Assembly: GCF_900215515.1 (NCBI RefSeq) | Contig: NZ_OBEI01000006.1 | Coordinates: 44,478-108,477 of the forward strand | Length of the DNA stretch: 64,000 bases | Reading direction: 5' to 3' | Source: Persephonella hydrogeniphila | Lineage (GTDB): Bacteria > Aquificota > Aquificia > Aquificales > Hydrogenothermaceae | Part shown: positions 1 to 8,251 of the stretch, piece after piece | Position numbering within the stretch: position 1 is the stretch's first letter | Layout: each line of letters starts with the position of its first letter | Made by a program: the position numbers and the translations under genes | The notes under the pieces: model-generated | What the model was told of the DNA's origin: nothing | Database searches by the model: none | Seen by the model: only the letters and a program-made list of their open reading frames with translations

Positions 1-2699
1 GCATAAAACTCACCTAAATCATTGAAGATCTTTATCTCATCTCCATCTTTTATGCCTTTTTTCTCTGCTATCTCAGGGTTTATCATCACGTAAGGGACAC
101 CCCTCTGGAGTCTCTGGAGAAGAGTTGATGTTTTATATGTTGAGTGTATTGACCATCTTGCGTGGGGAGACATTAGAACAAATGGGTATCTCTTAGGTCT
201 TATAGGTTCTTTAGCTGTCGGAAGTGCTGCTCCGTATTCAATCCACATATCATGATCTACATAGTAGGTGAGCCTTCCTGAAAGCGTTTCAAACCTTTCA
301 AATAGATAAAGATTGTTCTCAAAGGAGTTGTAAGGCTTATCTGGATACAGAGGAGATGTCTTTCCTGCCTTCTCATTAAGCTGGAGAAAACCTCCCCTTT
401 TTCTTACAGTTTCAATAGTATTTGGCTTGAACTGATCAACATTTTCCAGTGCAAATTCGACAGCATCTTTGTCTGTTCTTACATGTCCGTGGTGGGTGTA
501 CTCATCTACAAGTTTATCAAGTTCTCTGTATCCTGTTTTTGAGTGGGTTGGATCTGGTATCTTGATATATTTTTCGTCTCCAGTTTCTTTGTATTTCTTT
601 GTAGCAAGTTCCTGTATTTTTTCAACAATCATTGTACAGATTTCCCAGTCTGATTTTGATTCTCCTACCGGTTTAAGATTTTGAGGTGGCTGAGCCATAT
701 TTGCGTATCTGTGATATCCAGGATTTGTTCTTAAATCCCATACTTCGTACATTGATTTTGCAGGCAGAACGATATCAGCATACTGGGCAGTAGAGTTCAT
801 CCTGAAGTCTACATAGGCGAAGAATTTGGCTTTTTTAAGGAATGCTTCCTTGTAAGTATCTCCTTTATTTCTTCTGAACCTCGAATCAGCAAATATAAGG
901 AATGTTTCTACAGTATCCCAGTAAGGTTTTCCATCTTTTTTACCTATTGCATCCTTCCACTTTTCGTCGTTTCCATAGTTATTTAAGATCTCTTTTACTT
1001 TTTTCAGATACTCCTCTTTAGAAAGACCTGTTGCCCTTCTTACATCTTCGTCAGAGTATAGTTTTTCCACATCTTTAAGCATATTTCCAAGAACAAACTC
1101 ACTTGCAAAACCAGAAGCGAATCTCTGTTTGTATTTTCCTGAGAATCCAGAAAGTTTACCCATACCTGATATAGCCCACTCGCTCTCTGTATTGAACCCA
1201 CCATAAGGACCGAGTCTTCCTACAAGACCAGAAATAGAAGCTATAGCTCTTTGGGCAAGCATACCGTTGAAGTACTTACCTATTGTAAAGCCCATTGAGA
1301 TCATAACGACTTTCGGAAGGGCTATATCCTTAGCAAGCTGCTCAACTATCTTAGGATGGACGCCTGTCAGCTTCCATGTTTTTTCAGCTGAGAATTTTTT
1401 AGCTTCTTCTTTCAGAAGCGAGAAAACTGTTGTTACCGGTACTTTTGAACCGTCTTTCAGTGTCACTTCCCATTTTCCTTCAAGGGCAGGGTCTATATCC
1501 CATCCTACATCTTTCAGTCTAAGTGTTTTAACGGGAGAACCCTCACATCCAGGCATCACAGTTAGTTTGTTTGTTTTCAAGTTCCATGAGAAGAATACCT
1601 CGTGTGGATGATACTCTCCTCCTTCTTCTTCTCCATGCTCTTTGAATACTTTGAAAGTTTCTTCATCAAACTCTGCCGGAGGATTTTCAAAATCTATATC
1701 TGAAAGTCTCAGCAGTTTCTTGTTATCAAGCCTTACAAGGAATGGAAGATCTGTAAAATGTTTAACAAATTTTGGTTTGTACAACTTTTTCTCTAATATC
1801 TCATTTATTATTGACATGGCAAGGAAACCATCATATCCAGCCTTAACAGGAACCCACAGATCTGCATGGACACAGGTAGAGTTAAATTCTGGTGTTATTA
1901 CTATCTGCTTAGAACCGTTGTACTTACCTTCCCATAGAAAGTGGGCATCAGGTATTCTTGTTTTATTTGGATCCTGTCCCCACCATATATTTACGTCGGT
2001 TGTGTAAAAGAAATCATAGGAACAACCTATATTTCCTTCACCGTAAACTACAGATACCCCAGGGAACATATCTCCAACATATGAAGCTATGTAAGGTCTG
2101 ACAGCACCAAGAAGAGTTCCTAATCTTTTTCCGGCTGCTCCTCTAATCTCTGTGAGCATTCCAGCCCCAACATGTATATAAAGACCTTCTGGTCCTTTCT
2201 CTAACATCGTCTTATAAATATTTTCAGCAATTTCTGTTATCGCTTCGTCCCAGCTAATTCTTTTCCATTTACCTTCTCCTCTTTTTCCTACTCTCTTTAG
2301 AGGATAAAGTATTCTGTCTTTTTCATACGTAACCTGAGAGTGTTGAACACCTTTGTTACATCCCCTTGGATTGAAATCCGGTATCTTGGGATTTATTGGA
2401 GTATAGTTTGCAACCTGATTTTCTCTGGTGATTATTCCGTTGTTTACCCATACATCCCATGCACAGTTACCCTGACAGTTAACACAGTGGTAAGCTGTTC
2501 CATGATCTTCTTTGTTTCCATAAGTAAAGGCAAACTCTTTTCTGTACATATTTTCTGTATAGCTGGAATTCGGATAAGAACTTCTCGGATCTTCAACAAC
2601 AAGAGCTTTGTCTTTGGCAAAAGCGGCATTTCCGCCTAACGCTACACCGGCTCCTGAAGCTGATAAAGCTTTCAGGAAATCCCTTCTTGTAAGTGCCAT
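1..2699 (-). CDS. NarG-like molybdopterin oxidoreductase catalytic subunit (3' end outside window)
   Basis: This is the large catalytic subunit of a DMSO-reductase-superfamily enzyme, reading leftward; 899 codons are visible and the C-terminus runs off the window. It starts at an ATG at 2699 behind a strong AAGGAGG. The N-terminus carries a Tat-type twin-arginine signal (TRRDFLKAL), so export is likely. The [4Fe-4S] ligand pattern is His71-x3-Cys75-x3-Cys79-x34-Cys114, the same spacing as NarG, which points to the type II (NarG/Ddh/Ser/Ebd) branch rather than NapA or PsrA. The last visible residues belong to the C-terminal dinucleotide-binding domain. Its operon partners (two rhodanese proteins and a sulfur transporter) suggest a sulfur-compound substrate, but the substrate cannot be read from sequence. 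An electron-transfer beta subunit would be expected beyond the left edge. Confidence 0.85.
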   Translation of the reverse strand, partial: MALTRRDFLKALSASGAGVALGGNAAFAKDKALVVEDPRSSYPNSSYTENMYRKEFAFTYGNKEDHGTAYHCVNCQGNCAWDVWVNNGIITRENQVANYTPINPKIPDFNPRGCNKGVQHSQVTYEKDRILYPLKRVGKRGEGKWKRISWDEAITEIAENIYKTMLEKGPEGLYIHVGAGMLTEIRGAAGKRLGTLLGAVRPYIASYVGDMFPGVSVVYGEGNIGCSYDFFYTTDVNIWWGQDPNKTRIPDAHFLWEGKYNGSKQIVITPEFNSTCVHADLWVPVKAGYDGFLAMSIINEILEKKLYKPKFVKHFTDLPFLVRLDNKKLLRLSDIDFENPPAEFDEETFKVFKEHGEEEGGEYHPHEVFFSWNLKTNKLTVMPGCEGSPVKTLRLKDVGWDIDPALEGKWEVTLKDGSKVPVTTVFSLLKEEAKKFSAEKTWKLTGVHPKIVEQLAKDIALPKVVMISMGFTIGKYFNGMLAQRAIASISGLVGRLGPYGGFNTESEWAISGMGKLSGFSGKYKQRFASGFASEFVLGNMLKDVEKLYSDEDVRRATGLSKEEYLKKVKEILNNYGNDEKWKDAIGKKDGKPYWDTVETFLIFADSRFRRNKGDTYKEAFLKKAKFFAYVDFRMNSTAQYADIVLPAKSMYEVWDLRTNPGYHRYANMAQPPQNLKPVGESKSDWEICTMIVEKIQELATKKYKETGDEKYIKIPDPTHSKTGYRELDKLVDEYTHHGHVRTDKDAVEFALENVDQFKPNTIETVRKRGGFLQLNEKAGKTSPLYPDKPYNSFENNLYLFERFETLSGRLTYYVDHDMWIEYGAALPTAKEPIRPKRYPFVLMSPHARWSIHSTYKTSTLLQRLQRGVPYVMINPEIAEKKGIKDGDEIKIFNDLGEFY

Positions 2700-2728
2700 A
2701 TATCTTACCTCCTTATTGGTATCTTGTT

Positions 2729-3229
2729 TTATAAACAACCACCGCCACCACCGGCTGCAGGTGGTGTGTACTCACCCTCATCCTCAGGATAGCCCTCATC
2801 ATCCCATGCAACCATTCCACCTTTCAGGTTCTGAGCAAAAGGAAACTTCTCTGCACATTTTTTGAATATCTCTGGATCTCCATCTTTTGAGACAATTACA
2901 GTTGGAAGATATGGATTTATTTGTGGGAGAGCTTCTTCAGGTGTTTTAGATTCATCACAGTCAGGGAATGGAATCGCTCCCGGTATATGCACCCCAGTGT
3001 AGTAGTCTGTCTCTTCAGCCTCGTCTTCTTCCTCTTCTGGAACTTCGTATGGTCTGACGTCAATAATCTGGATGTTTATTTTTGGATTTCCTAACTTTTT
3101 GTAAAGCTCTTCAACTGTTATTGGAATCTGCTTTCTCAGTTCAATATCCTTTTTACCAAAACTCAGAAGCAGTCCTGAAAGAACTACTATAATTCCAATA
3201 TAAATAATCCTTTCAATCTTAGGATTCAT
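2729..3229 (-). CDS. membrane-anchored rhodanese-like protein lacking the catalytic Cys, with Gly5-Cys-Leu tail
   Basis: This 166-aa protein has one N-terminal transmembrane segment (about residues 8-25) followed by a single rhodanese-like domain (IIDVRP near the start, GGMVAWDDEGYP near the end). The active-site loop that normally holds Cys reads VSKDGDPE, so no catalytic cysteine is present there. The C-terminus is PPAAGGGGGCL: a Gly-rich arm with a penultimate Cys, reminiscent of the swinging-arm cysteine of SoxY (GGCGG). The ATG at 3229 overlaps the upstream stop (TGATG); a GTG three bases earlier is less likely. It sits between the small membrane protein and the molybdoenzyme. A role as a sulfane-sulfur carrier is an inference. 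Confidence 0.75.
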   Translation of the reverse strand: MNPKIERIIYIGIIVVLSGLLLSFGKKDIELRKQIPITVEELYKKLGNPKINIQIIDVRPYEVPEEEEDEAEETDYYTGVHIPGAIPFPDCDESKTPEEALPQINPYLPTVIVSKDGDPEIFKKCAEKFPFAQNLKGGMVAWDDEGYPEDEGEYTPPAAGGGGGCL

Positions 3230-3372
3230 CACTCTTCGCCTCCTTCAGAAGAAGCTTGAACTGTTTGATGAAGCTGCTGTTCCAACTTTGATATATCAGC
3301 TTTCATTCCAATAATCCCAACAATGAGTACTAAAATTGCTGTCCAGAATAAAATTCTTTCAACCATACTCAT
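3229..3372 (-). CDS. small single-span membrane protein (47 aa)
   Basis: This short ORF has an ATG at 3372 preceded by GAGAGG, and it ends by overlapping the next start (TGATG). The product begins MSMVERILFW, has one hydrophobic span (about residues 7-23) and a short hydrophilic tail ending SSEGGEE. Translational coupling to the rhodanese-like gene and a 19-bp gap to the transporter gene show that it belongs to the operon. No family was recognised; it may be a small subunit or assembly partner of the membrane sulfur proteins around it. Confidence 0.6.
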   Translation of the reverse strand: MSMVERILFWTAILVLIVGIIGMKADISKLEQQLHQTVQASSEGGEE

Positions 3373-3391
3373 TTTTTATACCTCTCATATA

Positions 3392-4522
3392 TTAGTCATA
3401 AACTTCGTCTGATTCTTTTTTGGCCTGAAGGAATTTACTCCATCTACCAAAGTAAATGAGGTTTGCAGTCAGAACACCTACCACAAAATAAGTTGCAGAC
3501 TGTGCCATAGAACCTACAGAAAGAGTTGGGTATGCAGATATAAATGCACCTGTTGTACATCCTCCACCTATCATAGCTCCAAGTGCGAGGAATATACCTG
3601 CAAAGAATACAAGAATTAATCTTACCCATGGGAATGGAGTTACACTTTTTGCAAATGCTGGTGGAACAGGGTCAAATTTAAAAGTTCCAGATAATATAGC
3701 ACTTAGAAATGCTCCTGGTAGAACACCTATTATAAGACCAGCGTGCCATATTATTGACTCACTAATTTTTGGCACTACAGAGAGTGGGTGTCCCAGTAGA
3801 TCAGCCATCCATGCAACAAATGCAAGTGCACCCCCTGAAAATCCAAGGTACTCTCCCTGTGCTGTAGCCCAGGCAATTATTAAACCTGCTAATATACCTG
3901 ATATAGCCCAGTGCCACTCCCCTCTTAAAGCCTGTATAAAGTTACCTGCAGGCTGGTCATAACCGAGCTTTTTAGCAGGGTCTAACCAGTCTGCAAGTAA
4001 TGCAAAGATCACAAACAGGATACCCCACACCACTGCAAGAGGTCCGTATGGAAGACCTAAAACACCGTAAAGTGTGATTTTTTCTCTTGTTCCAAGTATT
4101 CCTACATCTACCAGCCATGGCTGGATATTTGCATATATAACAATTCCGAGGATAAGACCAACAACACCAGCCATAGATATAAACTTACCAGCTCCAACTC
4201 TAGCAACACATGTTCCTGGACAGAAACCGGCAGATGCCATGGCAATTCCAAAAAGAAAACCACCTACAAGATGAGCTATTCCCAGATATGGCATTATCCT
4301 TGGGAGGAGATTTGTTTCCTCAGCTACACCAAATATATCAGCAAGCCCGTAAATGATAGAAGTTGTAGCTATAGCCATAAACGCAAATTTCATGATTTTT
4401 AGATCTCTGAGAAGAAGCATTCCTTCTACTCTTGAGTATCTTATAGCTCCCACTTTGTGGAGAACTATCCCGAACAGACCTCCTGTTATCAGCCCCATTA
4501 TAAGATGACTCAAATGCTCCAT
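3392..4522 (-). CDS. YeeE/YedE-family sulfur transport protein
   Basis: This 376-aa polytopic membrane protein has about ten hydrophobic segments and shows the two hallmark Cys motifs of the YeeE/YedE (DUF395) family: SAGFCPGTCVARVGAG in the first half and IGGGCTTGAFI in the second. Members such as TsuA import thiosulfate by relaying it between conserved cysteines. The length fits the two-repeat form of the family. The ATG at 4522 has a strong GGAGG. It is flanked by rhodaneses in one operon, so it probably brings thiosulfate or a related sulfur compound across the inner membrane for the neighbouring sulfurtransferases and molybdoenzyme. Confidence 0.85.
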   Translation of the reverse strand: MEHLSHLIMGLITGGLFGIVLHKVGAIRYSRVEGMLLLRDLKIMKFAFMAIATTSIIYGLADIFGVAEETNLLPRIMPYLGIAHLVGGFLFGIAMASAGFCPGTCVARVGAGKFISMAGVVGLILGIVIYANIQPWLVDVGILGTREKITLYGVLGLPYGPLAVVWGILFVIFALLADWLDPAKKLGYDQPAGNFIQALRGEWHWAISGILAGLIIAWATAQGEYLGFSGGALAFVAWMADLLGHPLSVVPKISESIIWHAGLIIGVLPGAFLSAILSGTFKFDPVPPAFAKSVTPFPWVRLILVFFAGIFLALGAMIGGGCTTGAFISAYPTLSVGSMAQSATYFVVGVLTANLIYFGRWSKFLQAKKESDEVYD

Positions 4523-4545
4523 AGCTTACCTCCTTGTAATTAGGA

Positions 4546-4561
4546 GGGGCTAAAAAGCCCC
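4546..4561. other. GC-rich hairpin between operon genes
   Basis: A 6-bp stem with a 4-nt loop (GGGGCT-AAAA-AGCCCC) lies in the 46-bp gap between the rhodanese and transporter genes. On the minus strand no T-run follows, so it is more likely an RNA-processing or attenuation hairpin than a full terminator. It may set different expression of the first gene and the rest. Confidence 0.4.
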
Positions 4562-4568
4562 TTAAACT

Positions 4569-5537
4569 TTATTTTTCAATAGGAACGTTAGGATCATTAC
4601 CCCATTCGTCCCAAGAACCTACATAAACTTTAACTTTTTTGTGGCCTAACAGTTTTAAAGCAGCGAAAACGAAAGAACCTCTTCCAAGTCCAACGTGGCA
4701 GTAAGTAATAACAGTTTTATCTGGAGTTAAACCTTTCTTTTTGAGCTTTTTGTATACTTTTTTCAGTTTTTTCAGTTTTTTGAAGAGAGGTTTATTTGGC
4801 TTACCAGATGGATTGCCTGCAAACTTTTTCCATTCTGCAAAAACAGCTCCCGGAATATGACCACCTCTTTTAACGGTTATATGCTTTCCTGGTTTTTCAA
4901 GAGCATCAAGAAGTGTTTTACCGGTGTACTCTTGAAATCTTCTTGCATCAAGAATAAAGTAGTGTTCTTTGTCCTTTATTGCCTTCAGAACTTCTTCCTT
5001 TGTAGCAATGATTTCTTTTCTGATCTTTGGAACGAATTTTTTAGGAGGAGGTTTTTTTGCAGGACCCGATTCTACCGGGTATCCTTTGGCTTCCCATGTC
5101 ACAAGCCCACCGTCCATCATCTGAACATTATCAAGTCCGTAAAGATAAAGGAAAAACCATACACCGGAAGCGTTAGGACCTCTTCCATCATCGTAAGCTA
5201 TAGCATGTGTATTGTTATCAATACCTAACTCTTCTCCGATAAACTTTGCAGCTCTTTCAGGACACATTGGAAGTCCGCATTTTCTGATATCCTCAAGGTA
5301 ATGTAGATCATGGGCAAATGCGTTGACAGAACCGGGGATATGTTTTTCTTTGAACTTTTTTGGAGAATCTCCATCAACGAATCTTACGTTCGGTTTTCCC
5401 AACAGATCATGGGCTGCATCAACAGAAATGATGAATTTTTTTGCAAATTCTTCGCCCGAAGGAACATCAGCATAAGAAACAGCTGAGAAAGCTGCAACTC
5501 CTGCGAGAGCTACCATTGCTTTTCTTAATTTCTTCAT
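4569..5537 (-). CDS. exported two-domain rhodanese (thiosulfate sulfurtransferase)
   Basis: This 322-aa protein has a typical Sec signal peptide (KKLRKAMVALAGVAAFSAVSYA) and two rhodanese domains. The first (about 30-160) has no catalytic Cys. The second (about 175-320) has the active-site loop YCHVGLGRGS with the persulfide-forming cysteine. A Lys-rich stretch (FKKLKKLKKVYKKLKKKG) precedes it. The enzyme transfers sulfane sulfur from thiosulfate or a similar donor, presumably in the periplasm. It is the first gene of the leftward operon, with a good AGGAGG before ATG 5537. Confidence 0.88.
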   Translation of the reverse strand: MKKLRKAMVALAGVAAFSAVSYADVPSGEEFAKKFIISVDAAHDLLGKPNVRFVDGDSPKKFKEKHIPGSVNAFAHDLHYLEDIRKCGLPMCPERAAKFIGEELGIDNNTHAIAYDDGRGPNASGVWFFLYLYGLDNVQMMDGGLVTWEAKGYPVESGPAKKPPPKKFVPKIRKEIIATKEEVLKAIKDKEHYFILDARRFQEYTGKTLLDALEKPGKHITVKRGGHIPGAVFAEWKKFAGNPSGKPNKPLFKKLKKLKKVYKKLKKKGLTPDKTVITYCHVGLGRGSFVFAALKLLGHKKVKVYVGSWDEWGNDPNVPIEK

Positions 5538-5589
5538 CTAAATGACCTCCTGTTTGGATATTTCTATTCACATATTCATATACGATTTA

Positions 5590-5603
5590 TTGACTTTGAT
5601 CAA
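5590..5603. promoter_or_regulatory. candidate CRP/FNR-family operator
   Basis: The palindrome TTGACTTTGATCAA matches the FNR consensus TTGAT-N4-ATCAA at 9 of 10 fixed positions, reading TTGAT-CAAA-GTCAA on the minus strand. It lies about 53 bp upstream of the first gene of the leftward sulfur operon, a suitable distance for activation. The regulator is not in the window. Confidence 0.45.
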
Positions 5604-5650
5604 TAATATAATCTTTAAAATACCGGTTAACAACAGCTAACTATTGAAAT

Positions 5651-5679
5651 TTCTTGTTCTCCTCAAATTTTGATATAAT
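5651..5679 (+). promoter_or_regulatory. candidate sigma-70 promoter upstream of rusA
   Basis: A perfect -10 element TATAAT (5674-5679) lies 17 bp downstream of TTCTTG, a moderate -35. It would drive the rusA-mgtC pair on the plus strand, leaving a leader of roughly 80 nt. Confidence 0.4.
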
Positions 5680-5765
5680 TCAAGCAGTGGCTGTAAAGAC
5701 CTATAAAATAATAACTTTCTGGAAGTGTTAAGAATTAATAGGTTATTATTATTAAAATTTTTAAT

Positions 5766-6230
5766 ATGGGTATAGATATGTTAAAAAATGGAGCAAAGTA
5801 TTATCTGTCATTTATTCCTCCGTCTAAAGCAAACAGAGTTAAAATAAATTCAAGGGCATTTACAAAAAGTGGAAAGAGATACATAGTTCCTAAAGACGTT
5901 TCTATAAAAATAAACAAAGCTATATGGGAACTTCAACAACAGCACCGAGGAAATCCCATTGATCTGCCTGTCAGTGTAGAAATACTTTTCATACTGCCAG
6001 ACAGAAGAAGAAGAGATCTGGATAATATAATGAAAACTCTTGGAGATTGTATGGTATATGCAGGCATTATAAAAGATGACAATCTGATATATAGACAGAC
6101 TTTGGAGAAAAGAATTATCAAAGGAGAAGAGGGAGTAATAATAGATATTTTCCCTTTCGACGAAAAGGAAATAAACCGTAAAATAATTGATAAATTAAAA
6201 AGATACAAAGAGAAAATTGATGGAATTTAA
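5766..6230 (+). CDS. rusA: RusA-family Holliday junction resolvase
   Basis: This 154-aa protein has the RusA signature: an N-terminal PPSKANR segment, then RRRRDLDNIMKTLGDCMVYAG followed by IKDDNLI. The acidic residues in RDLDN and KDD correspond to the metal-binding aspartates that cut Holliday junctions. The length is slightly above the usual 120-140 aa. RusA is often prophage-derived, but no other phage genes flank it here, so it may be the chromosomal resolvase. The start is uncertain: ATG 5766 or ATG 5778, neither with a strong ribosome-binding site. Its end overlaps the next gene by 11 bp. Confidence 0.75.
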   Translation: MGIDMLKNGAKYYLSFIPPSKANRVKINSRAFTKSGKRYIVPKDVSIKINKAIWELQQQHRGNPIDLPVSVEILFILPDRRRRDLDNIMKTLGDCMVYAGIIKDDNLIYRQTLEKRIIKGEEGVIIDIFPFDEKEINRKIIDKLKRYKEKIDGI

Positions 6231-7482
6231 ATTAAGTCCAGAAACATACGTTCTCCTTTTTAAGACCGTTTTTGCAATAACTGCTGGATTACTTATAGGT
6301 TTAGAAAGGGAACACCGTAAAAAAGCTGAGCTGTTCGCCGGTATAAGAACCTTTCCTCTTATATCCCTCCTTGGTATGTTATCTGGTCTTATTTTTGATA
6401 AATACTGGGATGGTATTCTTTACTTTACATTCGGTGCAGTGGTTTTGCTGGCAGTTATTAATTATTACCTTGAATACGAAAAAGATATAGGCTCTACAAC
6501 AGAGATAGCGACATTTATCGCATTTATTATTGGAATTCTCATATACTATGAACATTACTATATAGCCGCATTTTTATCTGTTGCCACCACAGGACTGTTA
6601 GCCTTAAAAAGAACTCTGGAAAGTTTTGCAAAAAATATCTCTGAAGAAGATCTATTTGCGATACTAAAATTTGCCCTTGTTACAGTGGTTATATATCCCC
6701 TTCTACCGGATAAAAACTACGGTCCCTTTGATGCTATCAATCCCAAAAATATCTGGGAAATGGTAGTTCTAGTATCAATAATAGATTTTACCGCTTATAT
6801 AATACTGAGATTAAAAGGTACTAAAACACTGTGGCTTACAGGTATAGTAGGAGGAATGATTTCGTCAACTGCTGTTTCCTACGAGCTATCTAAATTATCA
6901 AAAAGATTTAAAGCAGTTACATACTCTGCTCTTTTTGGTATTGTTCTGGCATGGCTTGTCATGAATTTCAGAGTTTTATTTCTCAGTGGTGCCATAAATC
7001 CACAGGTAATGGTTTCTTTACTGATTCCGATGCTTATTCTTTCTGTCCTTTATATTGTTATGATGGGATATATATACAAAAAAAATAAACAAGCTATTTC
7101 CCAATCATCACAACAAGAAATTCCCTTTTCAAATCCTTTCCAGATTTCCTCTGCCTTACAGTTTGGGATTATTTACGGGGCTGTAATATTTGCAACAAAA
7201 GCTTTGCAGCACTTTTACGGAACAAAAGGAGTTTATATAGCGAGCTTTTTATCAGGAATTATAGATGTTGATGCTATCACACTATCCCTATCAAATCTGG
7301 CAAAAACAGGAAATATAGAAACTATCATCGCTGCCAAAGCAATTATTATAGCTGTAGTATCAAACAGTATCTTCAAGTATCTTTATATAGCCATTTTTGG
7401 TAACAGTGAACTTATTAAGAATATGACAGCTTTTGCGGTTGTCACTGTGATATTTGGTCTTGTTTTTTTATTAGTTTTTTAA
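6220..7482 (+). CDS. MgtC/SapB-DUF4010 family membrane protein
   Basis: This integral membrane protein of about 420 aa has an N-terminal MgtC/SapB-like domain (GLLIGLEREHRKK, then AGIRTFPLISLLG) and a C-terminal DUF4010-type domain (GIVGGMISSTAVSYELSK and DVDAITLSL). The family is widespread and its transport role is unproven. The ATG at 6220 is preferred over the TTG just before it; it overlaps the rusA stop, so the two are co-translated. Its 3' end overlaps the convergent DUF72 gene by 41 bp. Confidence 0.75.
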   Translation: MEFKLSPETYVLLFKTVFAITAGLLIGLEREHRKKAELFAGIRTFPLISLLGMLSGLIFDKYWDGILYFTFGAVVLLAVINYYLEYEKDIGSTTEIATFIAFIIGILIYYEHYYIAAFLSVATTGLLALKRTLESFAKNISEEDLFAILKFALVTVVIYPLLPDKNYGPFDAINPKNIWEMVVLVSIIDFTAYIILRLKGTKTLWLTGIVGGMISSTAVSYELSKLSKRFKAVTYSALFGIVLAWLVMNFRVLFLSGAINPQVMVSLLIPMLILSVLYIVMMGYIYKKNKQAISQSSQQEIPFSNPFQISSALQFGIIYGAVIFATKALQHFYGTKGVYIASFLSGIIDVDAITLSLSNLAKTGNIETIIAAKAIIIAVVSNSIFKYLYIAIFGNSELIKNMTAFAVVTVIFGLVFLLVF

Positions 7483-8188
7483 AAAGTTTAGCATTTTCAG
7501 GAGCATAACCGAAGTAATCATTATTAAAATAAACAAAAAGTCTGTTTATTTTTCTATCCTTGATCTCATTAATCCATTGCTGTAGCTCTTCTTCTGAATA
7601 GTTGTACCTATACCAGCTTTCTCTGCCATGAAATCTCATGTAGACATCTTCTGAAGTCTGTACAAGCTTTTCAGGTAACCTGGGAGCACTGATAGAACAG
7701 AAAGTAATCTTTTTATCTAAAAAAATTTTATAGACTTCCTCGTTCCACCATGATTTATGCCTGAACTCTACCACATTTAAAAAATACGGATTTAAATTTT
7801 CTAATATTCTTTCTATGTTTTCTTTTGAGTACCTGAAACTCGGAGGAAATTGAAAAAGAAAAGCTCCTAACTTTTCTTGAAGAGATTCAGACAGAACCGA
7901 GTAAAACTGATCGAGCTCCTCTTTAACATTTTTCATTTTTTTTATATGTGTTATCTGTTTGTTTACCTTGACAGAAAATACAAAATCTTCAGGAGATTGT
8001 CTGTACCACTTTTTTACACTGCTTTTTTTAGGAAACCTGTAGAAAGTAGAGTTTATCTCAACTGTATCAAAAATAGAGCTGTAATACTCAAACCATTTTG
8101 AAGGAGGGATTTCTTCAGGATAAAAAACCCCCTTCCATCCCCAGTAAAAATAACCTGAACATCCGATATGGTATTCCAATGTTAACAA
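7442..8188 (-). CDS. DUF72 (YecE-like) protein
   Basis: This 248-aa protein has the DUF72 TIM-barrel pattern: GCSGYFYWGWKGVFYPE at the N-terminus, then VEINSTFYRFPKK, LFQFPPSF, VEFRHKSWW and YMRFHGR. Family function is unknown; an RNA- or nuclease-related role has been suggested only from structure. There is no ATG at the N-terminus; TTG at 8188 or TTG at 8179 is the likely start. It stands alone and converges on the MgtC-like gene. Confidence 0.8.
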   Translation of the reverse strand: MLTLEYHIGCSGYFYWGWKGVFYPEEIPPSKWFEYYSSIFDTVEINSTFYRFPKKSSVKKWYRQSPEDFVFSVKVNKQITHIKKMKNVKEELDQFYSVLSESLQEKLGAFLFQFPPSFRYSKENIERILENLNPYFLNVVEFRHKSWWNEEVYKIFLDKKITFCSISAPRLPEKLVQTSEDVYMRFHGRESWYRYNYSEEELQQWINEIKDRKINRLFVYFNNDYFGYAPENAKLFKKLIKKQDQISQ

Positions 8189-8251
8189 CCTTATAATAAT
8201 TATTAATTATTAGTCGATAAATAAATATAATAAAAAATCAAGGCAGAGGCT

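Noticed and set aside
469..2639. Plus-strand open frames across the molybdoenzyme region
   Set aside because: They lie antisense to a continuous minus-strand gene with clear cofactor motifs.
4546..4561. Terminator inside the sulfur operon
   Set aside because: The hairpin has no T-run on the transcribed (minus) strand.
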